From Nemertoderma westbladi (Eukaryota > Xenacoelomorpha > Nemertodermatida > Nemertodermatidae), in contig JAUCBJ010000011.1 of the NCBI GenBank assembly GCA_032718475.1, positions 1 through 64,000 of the forward strand: a stretch of 64,000 nt of DNA, given 5' to 3'. The position numbers were made by a program, and so were the translations under genes. Position 1 is the stretch's first letter; each line of letters opens with the position of its first letter. Shown one piece after another: positions 1 through 11,405 of the stretch. The notes beneath the pieces are model-generated. The model saw only the letters and a program-made list of their open reading frames with translations. It was not told the DNA's origin and did no database searches.

Positions 1-323
1 CCAGAAAAACCCATAATAGCGTCACTCTACTCTAAAGTACATTATAATGCAACCAACGTTATTTGGAAGCAAAAACTAATAATCTAAATTATTAAATAAA
101 TACTAACTCAAATGCTCTTAAACTATAACACAACGAATAAATTATACTCCAAGACTCGGGAGCAGAAACTAAATTGTTATGAGAAGAATAATAATCAATT
201 TATGAATGAATAAATTTCAAAACGATTATTATTAAGGATGAGGAAGAATTAAGGAATGCACCAAAATATGTGATAAATTTAAATCGTTTAATTTAAATTT
301 ACTTGTAAATCCTGGCCGATGCA
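1..323. other. Intergenic, downstream of the chloride channel gene
   Basis: AT-rich sequence with no supported gene. On the minus strand it would hold the 3' untranslated region of the chloride channel gene. A possible ATTAAA poly(A) signal (TTTAAT on the plus strand, near 289) lies only about 35 bases past the stop codon. I see no other feature. Confidence 0.5.
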
Positions 324-1727
324 TTATAACTTACTACTGGCTTCGACTAACTCTATGTCGCTAATCCCATCCCGTCCGAGGCGTCTGTCCTCGTCTTCCT
401 CACTGGTTGTCGTCGTTACCGTATACGTCCTACCGACCTCGAATTTAATCCGCTCCTCCGCGACTGCGGTCCCCTCGATAGCGCGACGGACTTCCTTCAA
501 CGAAACAACGCCGACCAGTCGACCGATGGACGTTACGTACGCGAGTTTAAGTCCGAGCAACGAGAACAACGAGTGGACCTTGTGGAGCGAGGTTCGTTCC
601 ACGAGTTGGAAGGGAGCGGGATCGATGTGGCAGGTCGCGAAGTCGATCTGCAGGCCGAGTTGGCACTCCTCCCAATCGGCGATCTCCCCGGGGGACATCC
701 GGTCCCCGGGGTGCGAAGATCCCGCGAGCTTCCGACTCTCAGACAGATTGGGTCCGGAGCCGAACAGCGACTGCAGATGTCCCTTAATCCCGCGACTCAC
801 CGACTTGGGGTCGCCCTGCGGAGGTTCGGCTTCCGGGAAGGCAACCGGAGGCATGGAGTGGCGGTAGGACGCCGACGGGTCCCCGGCGTCGTTTAGGATT
901 AAACCGGCGGTGTAGGAGGCGCGGTTGCTGGAGGGGGAACCCTTCCGAGTGGCGGAGTGTCCCCGGGAGGGAGAGGTGATCCCGTCTAGGTCGCCGCCCC
1001 CCGTCGCCTCCAGATGGTGCGCCAACGCCAACCGATGGTGCGTCACGCTGGCCAGACGTCGTTCACGACTCAATCGATCCTCGAGGAGGGCGTAGAGACC
1101 GGCGCGCGGGATCGAGCCGAGGAGAACCATCGATTCCGGGGCGTCGACCAAGGGGAACGACGCCAACCTCGACTTCTCGAGAAGTCGTTTCAACTCTCTG
1201 TATGTCGATAGGAAAGTAATGAAGCGAATTTCTCTAATCATAATATCCTCAACATATATATTGTACAGCTGACTCTTATGGGTGATAATATCTGGGAGAT
1301 ACGGGAGTTTCTTTATCTGTATGATCGAGTCGTATATGGAAGGTTGTAGCGACTGAGCGATAACGTTGCTGATTAGTACCGCTATCATTACCGGGAGGAT
1401 GTGCGATATCTGCCCGGTTAGTTCGAACACGATCACGCTCGTGGATATTGTGTGCGTGACGCTCCCGCTGAGTGCCGCCGCACCTACCACACTGTAACCA
1501 CCGGGGTTTATTGCGAGATTGTTCCCGTATATACCGTACGGGAACAACTTGGCCATACACTCGCCACACAGACGGCCGAAAGCGGCGCCGATGATGAACA
1601 CCGGTATGAAACAGCCGCTGGGTACCGGTAGGGTAACGGCCACTGCCGTCATCCAAAACTTCATAATAATGAAGAGCGCAAGAGAGATGAAAACCCCGGT
1701 CGTGGGATGTTTCCAATGGGAGACGAC
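324..1727 (-). CDS. clcn2: ClC-2-like voltage-gated chloride channel, exon 2 (C-terminal half)
   Basis: This is the second coding exon. It starts just after a good splice acceptor (a pyrimidine tract ending CAG, at 1730-1728 on the minus strand) with Val-Val-Ser-His-Trp and ends at a TAA at 324-326. It carries the last membrane helices. GCFIP is the third chloride-selectivity loop (GAFMP in human ClC-2), followed by the family signatures PGGYSVVGAAAL and VIVFELTGQ. Then come two CBS domains separated by a long Ser/Pro-rich linker; the second, starting near PAPFQLVERTS, is very close to ClC-2. The joined protein is about 871 residues, the usual length for ClC-2. The long ORF on the opposite strand (319-867) is a shadow. 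I am sure of the family and fairly sure of the ClC-1/2/K subgroup. Confidence 0.93.
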   Translation of the reverse strand, partial: VVSHWKHPTTGVFISLALFIIMKFWMTAVAVTLPVPSGCFIPVFIIGAAFGRLCGECMAKLFPYGIYGNNLAINPGGYSVVGAAALSGSVTHTISTSVIVFELTGQISHILPVMIAVLISNVIAQSLQPSIYDSIIQIKKLPYLPDIITHKSQLYNIYVEDIMIREIRFITFLSTYRELKRLLEKSRLASFPLVDAPESMVLLGSIPRAGLYALLEDRLSRERRLASVTHHRLALAHHLEATGGGDLDGITSPSRGHSATRKGSPSSNRASYTAGLILNDAGDPSASYRHSMPPVAFPEAEPPQGDPKSVSRGIKGHLQSLFGSGPNLSESRKLAGSSHPGDRMSPGEIADWEECQLGLQIDFATCHIDPAPFQLVERTSLHKVHSLFSLLGLKLAYVTSIGRLVGVVSLKEVRRAIEGTAVAEERIKFEVGRTYTVTTTTSEEDEDRRLGRDGISDIELVEASSKL

Positions 1728-2517
1728 CTGGTAGAGAAAATAAACAGTAAACGGGTTTATATTGAGGGGCTGCTGTTATGAAATCAAATGACATAAAATA
1801 TACCAATAGCAGCATCTCTATAGGCCTCCACTCTACAGACATAAAAAATGAGCTGGGTTGGGGATTCAATAGACGAAAAAGCAGACGGCAAAATAAATAA
1901 ATATAGTACGAGCTCTTTTTGGAGGAAAATTACCTCTAGTACTAGTACATGATAGTAAATGTGGGAATTTAATACTCCGGTTACAATTACTCTGTGTTAT
2001 TCGCGTTACATCGCGTTATTGGGGTTGTATCACCATTCCATTCCCCAATGTATGTAACCCCCTTTATAAATAATCACACCATGCCCTCCACTGGCCACCT
2101 TAAAATGACAAGACCTAAACACCATTCAGTGACATCAATATAAAAGATACATTAATTCTTAACAAAGTCCTGCGTTGTTTTGGTCGTATCGTAGGTTAAA
2201 GAACCGGTAGGATGATAAATTCTTATGAATAAAACATAATAATTTATATAATAATACATAAACTACGTCGGCTGAATGCGCCCAATCTCAACCGGATGGA
2301 TCTTACATTCAACCCGTGTGGGGATTAGGCCTACTGTGTGAGACTCGGGTGCGATAAAGTAGTCAATCAAAAGTTAGAGGAAATAATGATATTGAATAAG
2401 AACAGAGCGAGCAATGATTCACTAGATATCGAGACAGAAACGACTTAACCAAAACAATAAAGTAAATAAACACCCGGGATTCCCATCGGGATCCAACTAA
2501 AACAACTCGTAACGAAC

Positions 2518-3729
2518 CTTCTGTTCCTCGACATTAACGTGGTCGTCGGTGCTCCAGGTAAGGTTGGAGAAGAGTTCGTTAATCGTCTCCTTCTGCGTCA
2601 GCTGTCCCGCCATGAACTGTCCCAACCACGGCGGGAAGGTGAGCGTCGCGAACACCAGCGCAACCAACGCGGGGTAGATGAACCGGTTCTTCTGCAGGAA
2701 CGTGTTGATTCGATGGTGTCGACGGTGTAGATCGACGATCTTGCGGTGTAGGAAGACGAAGAGCGCCCCGGCGAACCCGCAAACAACGCCGATTAGCGCG
2801 AACGCGATACACTCGATAACATCGTAGGGAAATTCCAACTGAAAGTTCGTTTTAAACAGCGCCGTTAGAGTTTCTTCCTGGTTAATCAGAACGCCAAGAA
2901 TTCGGAATACGAAAGCGCCACAAACCGCGGAAAAGAATCCGCGCCAGTAGTTGCGAACGGCGAAGTAAGTCGCGGTTACCTCGATAGAGAAGAGCACGCC
3001 GCCTATCGGTGCGGCGAAATTACAAGCAACACCGACGGCGCAAGCCGCCGCTAACATCTCCACGTTGCGAGACTCGTTCGTGTAAATCCCCTTAAAGGAT
3101 ATGAACATTTTGCTTAGAAGCGTGGCGACTATGCTGGCCACGTGTACGAAGGGGCCTTCCTTGCCGAGGGGCAACCCCGAACCCAAGGAAGTCGTCAACC
3201 CGAACATCTTGGAGACCAGCGTCCGGAAGGAGAGGTACTCCTTGAGGACGACGCCTCGCATTATCGTCTTCATCTCGGGTATCCCGGATCCGATCGCGTT
3301 GGGGCCGACCACGTGAACGAACCCGGAAGAGAACAGGATGAGAATCGTCGGGAAAGAAATCCAAGCGACGTACTGAAGGATCATCGAGTTTCGTAACTCT
3401 TGATGCAACCAGGTGTGGGTCATCTGGAACTTAGCGATAACATAGTCCATTGCGAAGGAAAGCAGTGCCATGCAGATACCCAAGACGAGAAGGAATATCC
3501 AGTCCTCGCCAACCTTACTGAAGAACCAATCTCGGAACCGTTGCATCCGGGACAGACAGTCACGGCAGCACTGACTGCGTGGTGTCGGCGGTTTCTCCTG
3601 GTGCACTGTGTTCGCTCTGATACGCACCGAAGCGTCTTTCGCCATGCCGCCCAACTCCTTTGTGTAACAGCCGTACATGAGTGTCTGCTCGTAGCCGAGC
3701 TGACTGTTTTGGTCTTTGTCTTCCGCCAT
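2518..3729 (-). CDS. clcn2: ClC-2-like voltage-gated chloride channel, exon 1 (N-terminal half)
   Basis: First coding exon, starting at the ATG at 3729. The N-terminus contains YEQTLMYG, the conserved segment of the ClC-2 cytoplasmic inactivation region, then VGEDWIFL before helix B. Two selectivity loops are present, GSGIPEMKT and GKEGPFVH. The latter keeps the gating glutamate, which ClC-K channels lack, so this is a gated ClC-2-type plasma-membrane channel and not ClC-K. Later come NYWRGFF and [14 protein letters not shown]. The frame runs to 2497, but the family similarity stops near FSNLTW. I place the donor after AAG at 2518, where GTTCGT is a weak donor, phase 0, matching the phase of the acceptor at 1727. 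The implied intron is about 790 bp. Human CLCN2 has over twenty exons, so one intron is unusual. Confidence 0.93.
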
Positions 3730-4344
3730 TGTGTTGCGGATGCTGCGAAACCGCTAGGCTATACACAGCTGGTCGGAGTTGGAAATTTAACTGTTTTTCT
3801 ATATTATATAGGTCTATGGCTGTATGGAGAGCAGGAGAGGCACTAAAATTAAAAGTCACGTCACAGCGCCAAGAGAAATATATAGGCCTAGGCCTATATC
3901 AGTATATATTAAATTAACCGACTGTATATTGATAGATATGGCCTACTGGCCTAATAACCCTAATAAATCTGCCGAGCAGTTAGTATAGTACAGTAGGCCT
4001 AGTATAGTCAGATAGTACATAATCTAAAGGAGGGTCCCCTATTCACTATTCTGCTATTATTAATCGGTACCGGTAATAATAACCTAATAACCTAGTAATA
4101 ATAACCTAGTACAGTAGTAATAAGCTGCTGTCGGCTGTCAGCAGGTAGGCCTATAGAATTCCTTTTAATGACTTTTTATGGTATACCGGTACTGTAAGAG
4201 TTGGATCATCCTAAATATACTTTATAATTTTATTACTTGGACTGGAATTTCAACTAATTCGTAAATCGGTGATCCCGATCCGTCAAGATATATATATATA
4301 TTATATGATAGGCCTATAAAAGAAGAATATAGACCACGAAAAAA
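3730..4344. other. Region upstream of the chloride channel gene
   Basis: No ORF is supported. It is rich in AGGCCTA and short TAATAATAACC-like repeats, with a TA microsatellite near 4290-4302. It should contain the channel gene's 5' untranslated region and promoter, but I can point to no specific site. Confidence 0.4.
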
Positions 4345-5270
4345 ATGAGCAACCCAGGAAGATCATCAACAGGGAATAACGGAAAGACCAGCCAAAAGAA
4401 GTTTGTACAAACTACAGTAGTGTAGAATGTACATTCTGCACATCAACCTGGACTGATATTCAGTTACCTGAAGAGATGGCGCGTAAAAAAACCATTGTAT
4501 CTAAGAAATTTGCCAGTGGATTCTGCGCTGCTGAGCACTTATCCCGCTTGTCAGTGATGGAGGAAGAAAATCTACAGTTGCAGCAGGAACTGGAAGCAAT
4601 GAAAAAACATAAGCGTAGACTTAGATGGTGAAGATAAGCTAGTTGCTAGTAAGGAATTATCAGATATGCGTTGCGAGATCGAAGAACGTTTCAACGACGT
4701 TGAGGCTTCCCAAGCCGGGCTTCATACAAAGATTGATAATAGTGGGACTTCTCCCATTGCAGTAGATCAAGATGAGAGTTCGTCTACCTGGGTGGAAGTG
4801 GTGCGCCAAAATACCAAAAAGCTAGAAGACCTAAATAAAAAAATGGATGTTCGAACCCAACAGAAACCTCAAATCGCTATTGAGAGAGCTATATGATTAC
4901 ATGATCAACGCAAATGCAACGTTGTGATTAAACATATCCCTGGAGATAACGCAACTAACGAGTCTGCCAAACAACGATCTCTGGATGCAAAGTTCCTAGA
5001 GGACTCACTTGGAGAAAAAATAGAATGCCGCGGGATCCCGAGGCTTGGAAAACCACGAGATGATAATTCTGCTCGAATAATATTGCTCTCATATCAGCAT
5101 ATGACTCCCCCATTGAAGCAAATAAAATGCTAGCACGTCGCAACTTCACAGTGGATGGAACCTGTAAGCGGATTCAATTCCGCCTTACTACCCACCATAA
5201 AATGGGATAGTGGCATTTTAAGCAATATGTTGGAGATACGCGATTAGCAATATCAATCTCGTAACACAAC
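4345..5270 (+). pseudogene. Decayed non-LTR retrotransposon ORF1
   Basis: Fragments of one protein lie in successive frames. They are an ATG at 4345 followed by a polar Ser-rich start, a Cys-containing patch (ECTFCTSTW near 4432), a coiled-coil piece (MEEENLQLQQELEAM near 4557), a Glu-rich piece from 4666 to 4896, and the RNA-binding core (VIKHIPGDN near 4925). The frame changes near 4430 and 4620 and is broken again by a stop near 4894. The order coiled coil, then NVVIKHIP-type RRM-like core, then C-terminal domain matches LINE ORF1p. It is laid out like the ORF1 at 58660-59859 but is a different family. No matching reverse transcriptase follows, so this is a truncated dead copy. Confidence 0.7.
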
Positions 5271-6238
5271 CAACATTTTTTTTTGGGGGGGGGGGGGGGG
5301 GGGGTGGTGCAACGCAACACAAGCCCCGAAGCAAGCCACACACAAATGAAGGTTAGAGGTCAAACCACCTCGGAGGGGACACAGCTAGCAGAGGCTAGCA
5401 ACAGAGGGGAAACACTCCCAGAGAGTGGAAGGGTGAGAAGTAGGTTATTAGCCAATAAGGTCAAAGGAGAGCATCCATTAGGTAGCAGGCCAAGGTAGCG
5501 TAGGAGTGAAGTAATATTGGTATATCAATCTTATATTTATCTCCTGCTACCGGTTTGTGATTCAGTTTAGTTAGTTTCCCAGTTTCAGTGCAGACGGGTA
5601 ATGTTTTACCATCACCTTCAACAACATTGGCTGTATTTTAATCTATTACATGTACCAAGCAATATTGTCATCCGCTATCATATTAACATCATATTAACTG
5701 TGCTATCGCTATTATATTAGACCGCCAAGGAACAACGTTAACTCTGAACGCTTTTCTCCAACAGCCTCGGCCAAGCAATCAGTGACACCACCCCAGCCTG
5801 CGGTGACGCGTACGAAACAACCTACCCGGTCGGGATCTCTGATCCCGTCACAGTAAAACAATGGCCAACTGCCATCGAACTGTGACTGTTAAAAGTAAAC
5901 AGATGAGCCAAGGAGAACCCCGATTATCAGAGGGAGAGAGGACGCCGCCGTGGATCCCGGACGATACCAACCAAACGATCCGTGAGGCCGCAACGCGACG
6001 GTATTGACCTGCGACACCGGATTCGCCGACGAGGGACGATCCGGTACCCCAAGCGGAGGGCGGCTGTCAAGCACGAGGGAGGGACGAGTCGACGCACGAC
6101 GGCGGTCGGAGTACCGAAGTCGCCGGCCAGCCACAGGCCGAGGGCGATGGACGGCACACCGGAACGGCGACGGTGGGGCCGCCGGTACGACGCCAAACAA
6201 GGAGAGGAGGAGGAGATGTCGGCGAAGAGGATGTCGGG
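5271..6238. other. Unassigned stretch with poly-G tract
   Basis: A T8-G19 run (about 5276-5303) opens the stretch. It is followed by a purine-rich region with a 72-codon frame (5283-5498) that I do not recognise. From 5700 to 6238 the base composition becomes GC-rich and looks like the leader of the decayed retroelement gene that begins at 6239. I see no LTR-like copy of it elsewhere in the window. Confidence 0.35.
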
Positions 6239-7166
6239 ATGAGTGATTGGCTACAACGGGCCTACAACGCCACAAAGAAACTACTAAAGGAGGCCAGAGA
6301 GGGAGGAAAGGTAGACCAGCCTAAGTTACACCAAAGGCTAGGTGAGTCTAACAAACATTTTCGATACTTAGTCCGTTTTGGACAGGGAGAACTGGCGAGT
6401 GAGAGAGCGAGGGGGGTCGCCACCGAACTATTCGAACTGTGGCGATCCGGGGTTATGGAGCCTGAAGTAGTGTACGTAGGGCCATATTTAGTGGATGCTA
6501 GGGGAATTAAGTTAGTGGGTTGGGCGGACCCGCACGAGGGCGAACCCGAGGTTAACCCCGAGGATTCGGTCTCGTCGGTTAGCGAGAACCCCAGAAAGCG
6601 GGGAAAGTTAGTAGGACAGAGAGGCAAAGGGAGTCCATCGCGACCGATAAGTCCGCTACATCCTCCACGAAAGCAAGAAGGGTGTTAGAGATAGATCTGG
6701 CATGTCAATTGGACATGGTGGCGCTAGACCAGAAAGAATTAGAGAGGCAGTTGGATAAGGGAACTGCGTTGTTAGAGAAAGAGGGAGAGTTAGCGAGGGA
6801 ATGTAGAGAGGGGGCCGAGAGGGTGGCGAGAAACTCTAGGGAGCGGGAGGAGGGAAAGATAAACGAACGTAAAGAGCGAGAAGCAAAAGAGGCAGCGAGG
6901 GCAGAGAGAGAAATGAACGAGTGTAGGGAGCGGGAGGCGAGATAAATAGAATTAGCGAATCAAAGTTTACGAGAGGATAGAGAGAGAGAGAGAGCGGGAA
7001 ATAGGGGCTAAGGGGGCTTATGCAATATCAGGCTAAGCAAAAGCGCCGATTAGAACTGGCGCAGTTGGGACTATCAGAGAGTGAGGCTGGCTCGGGTAGC
7101 ATTTACGAGGATGAGCCAGAAGTAATGGAAACGTTCGTTAATACCCCACTTACAGGTACTGGATGA
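6239..7166 (+). pseudogene. Decayed retroelement-type gene, 5' coiled-coil part
   Basis: An ATG at 6239 opens a frame starting MSDWLQRAYNATKK. It has charged helical sequence and a region with VYVGPYLVDARG, and stops at 6688 after a frameshift. A second frame (to 6945) is almost pure Arg/Glu coiled coil. After more breaks the same kind of sequence resumes at 7020 and stops at 7164-7166. Long charged helices of this type occur in retrotransposon Gag proteins; I do not recognise the family. Eight bases later the BEL/Pao element starts. The plus-strand zinc-knuckle frame on the far side (23965-25416) is plausibly the rest of the same gene. Coding direction is opposite to that of the inserted element. 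Confidence 0.5.
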
Positions 7167-7173
7167 CAGAGCC

Positions 7174-7178
7174 AGGAC
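7174..7178. repeat. Target-site duplication AGGAC, left
   Basis: Five bases directly before the left LTR, identical to 23859-23863 directly after the right LTR. Confidence 0.9.
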
Positions 7179-8356
7179 TGTTCGCGCTTTTAGACCTTTA
7201 GCAGTTTAACCTGCCAAATTTGGATGTCTTCTAGATAATAAATCGTCTTTAGCCTATGACAAGTATTTGATACACTGCATTAGCCGAAGCCAGTCTATGC
7301 GCGACCATTCACCCGCTGGATATACCCGGGAGACTGGATTCGGAAGCCTAACCGTATTGCGGTGTAGGCCTACTGTATTATTCGACTGATCTTAATATAT
7401 AATCTCTGACAAATATTATTCACTTTCGGGAAATATTAACAGTTCCTTTAGGACGTGGCGCTCTAAATATGTAAACAGAGTTATGACTTAAACTAGACAC
7501 AACGGGAAGGCTATAGATTCACGTATATGGCGCATTCTTTAGGAGATGCTTTGTTATCAGTCACAATCATACACAATACTGCACAATGCTGCACACCGAT
7601 CTGCCGACCTTCACTAATTTTAGTCACATATAAAGAGAACAACAACCAATACATGTAGTGCCTATGAAATAGCATTAGATTCACTTCAAAACCACTTTAA
7701 TGTAAGTCGCAATCGTTATATGTAACCGGTCTCTCTTACCTTCAGTATATCAAGAAGATTGAGGGTTTGTAATTATTTATCGGTATTCCAAATATAATAA
7801 TATTCCATCAACAGATATAATGAATAACCGACAGTAAATAGCAGTAAAAATGTGGTGTTTGTAGTTGAAAATATGATTAGGTGAGTGAGTTGTGAGATGT
7901 GATAACAGATATACGTTCTATAATTAAGCCTACTAATGTTGGGCTAAAGACTGAAAACACAGAGATTCCAAAAGCCGGTCTTCTAGGCTCAGGACGAAAT
8001 GTAAACATTGACCCATAATGCATTGCGCGATTTCCCGGAGGTTTCTGTACAAAAAGCAGGAGAATCGCTCTGATTGGTTGACCAAACAAAGAAACACCAG
8101 AGAACAAGGAAAAAGCTACACGTGTACTGCTCAGCTGTTAGCTGTCATCATAGTAACTACACTGTTTCAAGAGGATCTAGCGCATTGCGTCATAGAATTG
8201 CTAATTATGTCCGCTAAAGTACACATACAGAAGAAATGGCTTTCTACATCCCCTAAAACACCAGTACAGTAAGGATACGGCTTTTTATGCCTATTAAACC
8301 AACTACAGAGTACTTTACGGGGAAAATAACAGGCTAATTCCGCAAAAGCTTTTACA
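7179..8356 (-). repeat. 3' LTR of the BEL/Pao element (left copy)
   Basis: It is 1178 bp, TG...CA, and aligns without gaps to 22681-23858 at a constant offset of 15,502. In the element's minus-strand sense it follows the purine-rich GGGAGCGG, so it is the 3' LTR. The short frames inside it are not credible genes. Confidence 0.92.
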
Positions 8357-8434
8357 CCGCTCCCAGAAAATGGGATTTAAGTCTATAAAATATAAAAAAT
8401 TACAGTTTCTAAAATATAAAAATACTCTAAACAG

Positions 8435-10210
8435 TTAGTCTTTCTTACGCGGACGGCGTTTACGCAGTTTTTTGAGGCTAGCAAGAGTCCTTTTCTCGTT
8501 GGGGCGAGCCACTTTACTAGGAGGGCTGTAACTCCTGGGTGAAGGGTGCAATACAATTGCATCAGAAGGTTTAGGATTACGATCGGTGTATCCGCCGGTC
8601 GAGGTACCTGGTTGATCGATATTAACTTCAGTGGAGCGAGGTCTAACGGCCTTTAGGGCGCGTCTTAGGACAGCAGCTCCTACGGGTCCTTGATGGGTCG
8701 TCTGGACAATAGCGGTAGGTGGACCGTGAGTGGTGAGAAACTTCCTCGGTTTAATGGTTCTTTCCAGCTCGCATTCTCGGGCTCGATATTCGTAGGGCCG
8801 TCGAGATACTTCTTGTAACTCAGGGTGCGAGTTGATAAATAAATGAATGGATGAAATGAATGAATGGATGAAATTGATCAAATGGTATGAAGTAATATCG
8901 TTAGGATTGACGTTCCTGAGATATTTTCGAACAAATTTGGTGGAAATACACTCACCAACACGCTTCATTAGTTCGTAACTCGGTGTGCGTGTTTTTTGTT
9001 CAACAGACGCGAATAAATAAGGATGGAACGCGTAAACTCCCTCGTAAGAGCGTCCAGGGTAATAGCGATGGCGGGACTTACAATGTAAATCTGCGTTCGC
9101 TTCCCAAGCTCGGATGTAGCGCAGGGTAATCATCTCATCTACGCTTTCTAAATCGCGGTTAAAGGGGCAATTATAACTGGCATGTCCTTTAAGTTGACAG
9201 TGGTGGCATTGAGTCATAAATTGGGGGCAGACTGCAAAAATGTGCGAGTTATTAAGTCTGCAATACGCACAATAGATCTCCATCATCGGTTGTTCGTGGA
9301 AATAGGAGCAGGGTACGTCTGAGTCCATAGGTGTGAAATGGTCTCTCGATGCGCATAATCGACAACGTTTTCGAGAAACATATTTGGCGTGTCGATAATC
9401 GTATGCGGTGAGACATTGTGGACCTTGATACCACTCCAAGACGTAATCGTTATCGCTGCTCCGGGGCGCTGTAGGCTGAATCGCCTCAGATTCTAAGCAT
9501 ATTGGTTCGTCTTCCAATTGCATAGCTGAGGTAGGTGCGGCTGTCTCCGCAAGCGGACCCACTGTCTGAACTTCCACGACAGAATAACCCGTGGGTATTC
9601 GGGGTCTTTGTATAACAGATGAATGTAAGTTCTGTATACAAACGTCCTGGAAAAGGGCAAATCCCGCGCTGTTTAGTTTCTCCGCAGCTGAGTCTCTTAG
9701 GCTGAGTTTGGTCAGAGTGCGGTCCTTGAACTGACTATCAACGTTACGGAACGGAGTCAGAAAGCGCCTGAAACATTCGAAGCGGATGAATTTATTGTGT
9801 TCATCTAACTTTGCGAGTTTGGTTCCAAGTATTAAGGGATGGGCGCGTATGGTACGACTGCACACATCGGCTAGCCAACCGGCAAGTGCTGCGTTTTCAA
9901 AGATCGTGTATATAGCTAAGGAGGGACGAAGTGGAACACTCATAAAGCTATACACGGCGCCAGGTGCGGTCAATGGTCCATCAAAGTATAAACGAGAATA
10001 ATGATCTCCATATACTTGTTGGTAATTGATAGGATTTCCAACCTTGAAATTCCATCCGTATTCTTGAAAGGCAAGATGTCCGATGGAGGTTCGTTGTACT
10101 TTAGTAATGCCGCTGGGTGTATTGGCATACATAGTGCGGAAGAAACCTCGGCCTTCTGCCCAGGGAGCAATCAGCTGAGTATCAACGAAAGGGTATGGAA
10201 TGTTCTCCAT
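8435..10210 (-). CDS. Extra 3' ORF of the BEL/Pao element: 591-residue zinc-knuckle protein
   Basis: An intact 591-codon frame lies between pol and the 3' LTR, the place of env in env-bearing elements. No signal peptide or membrane segment is visible. The centre carries three Cys/His units. The first is CX2CX4HX9C (CRLCASRDH...C). The second is CX2CX5HX4C (CAYCRLNNSHIFAVC). The third is a standard CX2CX4HX4C knuckle (CHHCQLKGHASYNC). The tail is Arg/Lys-rich (LKKLRKRRPRKKD). Together these suggest nucleic-acid binding. A stop lies in frame five codons before the ATG; an AG there (TATTAG) could be a splice acceptor. The knuckle region and the next ~40 residues resemble the plus-strand frame at 24540-24910 outside the element. 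The family is unknown to me and the function is not assigned beyond binding. Confidence 0.75.
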   Translation of the reverse strand: MENIPYPFVDTQLIAPWAEGRGFFRTMYANTPSGITKVQRTSIGHLAFQEYGWNFKVGNPINYQQVYGDHYSRLYFDGPLTAPGAVYSFMSVPLRPSLAIYTIFENAALAGWLADVCSRTIRAHPLILGTKLAKLDEHNKFIRFECFRRFLTPFRNVDSQFKDRTLTKLSLRDSAAEKLNSAGFALFQDVCIQNLHSSVIQRPRIPTGYSVVEVQTVGPLAETAAPTSAMQLEDEPICLESEAIQPTAPRSSDNDYVLEWYQGPQCLTAYDYRHAKYVSRKRCRLCASRDHFTPMDSDVPCSYFHEQPMMEIYCAYCRLNNSHIFAVCPQFMTQCHHCQLKGHASYNCPFNRDLESVDEMITLRYIRAWEANADLHCKSRHRYYPGRSYEGVYAFHPYLFASVEQKTRTPSYELMKRVGECISTKFVRKYLRNVNPNDITSYHLINFIHSFISSIHLFINSHPELQEVSRRPYEYRARECELERTIKPRKFLTTHGPPTAIVQTTHQGPVGAAVLRRALKAVRPRSTEVNIDQPGTSTGGYTDRNPKPSDAIVLHPSPRSYSPPSKVARPNEKRTLASLKKLRKRRPRKKD

Positions 10211-11027
10211 ATTCCCGTCGTATGCCTAATATGTCTTCCATTGATGGTAGAGGTAGAGAGCAGGGGAAGACCTATGTCGTATTCAGAAATATTCAGAAAT
10301 ACGATCTCAGTTCTCAGTAGGAGGATTCAAACGTTCGAAGACTATCTCCAAATGAATTTATCCCCAGTGATTAGGGGGTGAACAACCAGATTTATGACAC
10401 ATAATGGTACCAGTTGTTCACAGACTATCCACGTGTCCTTTTAGTCCTTGAATCACGGTTGTGGACTTAAGGAAATTATTGGTGGTTGATTATCTAATCA
10501 ACGACAAGAGGGTGGAAGTTGATATCATAAATATCAACAGAATGTGACATGGATAGGAGGTGCGGACACCAATATGAGCATCCAGATTAATAGTAAGGGA
10601 TGGGAGGTTTATTAAGAGGCAGTATGATCAATACCACGATACGGCAATGATCGGTCGATCGTCTCCTAAAGCTCCGAGCGCGTTGGGAAGAGAAGGTGGG
10701 ATGAAGTATGTTGTATTTTCAATAGCGATGTATAGAGGGATAAGGGTATTGAAGAGGAGGGAGGATATATGGTAGTATCCATAAGATACCACAATGGACA
10801 TGTTTTCCGTCACGTCATCATTCATTCTTGCCTTTTAATTGTGACACTGATCACAATAATTACAGGAAAACGTTGAAGGAAGAGAAAATTACAGCCTCCC
10901 GAAGGAGACTGCCCGCGAGCACCCGTGCCCCGGGGAAAACTATTCACATTATGGACCCTGGACATTAACCCATGTCTCTTCTCCAGTGGTTCTCCTCTAT
11001 TTGTCTTTTCAAGCCTTCTTCCACGTT
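10211..11027. other. Spacer between the two 3' ORFs of the BEL/Pao element
   Basis: No frame here is convincing. It may be an intron or untranslated sequence of the element's 3' transcript; candidate splice sites exist, but I cannot choose between them. Confidence 0.4.
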
Positions 11028-11405
11028 CTATCTTTCGAGTTGATTTCGAATAGAATTCTCGTATTCTATTCTCGGTTTATCGTGCCGACTCCGCTGGGTA
11101 TGATATTTAAATAAAACCATTTCCCTTTCGGTGTCTACATCGTCCGTATCGTGTAAATCTATAGGATGGCCAGTAGTTAAGAAGTCCATATACGTACCAT
11201 TACGATGCGTATAGCGAGCGGTGAACTTTCTATAATCCAATTCACGCGTAAGTTGCTCCGGGGACGTTGGCGGTTCGATATAACGACCATCATCCTCCGT
11301 AGTAGTGGGACCAGCGTCGCCGCGTATCAAGCTATCGACAAACGCTTGTAAAGGTAGAGTATATCGCTCCCTGATACCAAGATCATCTTCTATCAACTCA
11401 GTCAT
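11028..11405 (-). CDS. Small ORF of the BEL/Pao element, 125 residues, unknown
   Basis: An acidic 125-codon frame from the ATG at 11405, starting MTELIEDDLGIRERY. It has no Cys/His unit, membrane segment or recognisable domain. It lies between pol and the 591-residue ORF, same strand. It could be a separate accessory protein or a 5' exon joined to the zinc-knuckle frame. Its coding nature rests only on an uninterrupted frame and plausible composition. Confidence 0.4.
   Translation of the reverse strand: MTELIEDDLGIRERYTLPLQAFVDSLIRGDAGPTTTEDDGRYIEPPTSPEQLTRELDYRKFTARYTHRNGTYMDFLTTGHPIDLHDTDDVDTEREMVLFKYHTQRSRHDKPRIEYENSIRNQLER

Noticed and set aside
319-896. Plus-strand frames opposite the chloride channel C-terminus
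   Set aside because: Shadows of the GC-rich coding exon, with no recognisable protein.
7877-8272. Frames of 76 and 84 codons, repeated at 23379-23774
   Set aside because: They lie inside the two LTRs and recur only because the LTRs are copies.
8435-10210. Envelope glycoprotein
   Set aside because: The position fits an env gene, but there is no signal peptide, no membrane anchor and no glycoprotein pattern; zinc knuckles point to nucleic-acid binding.
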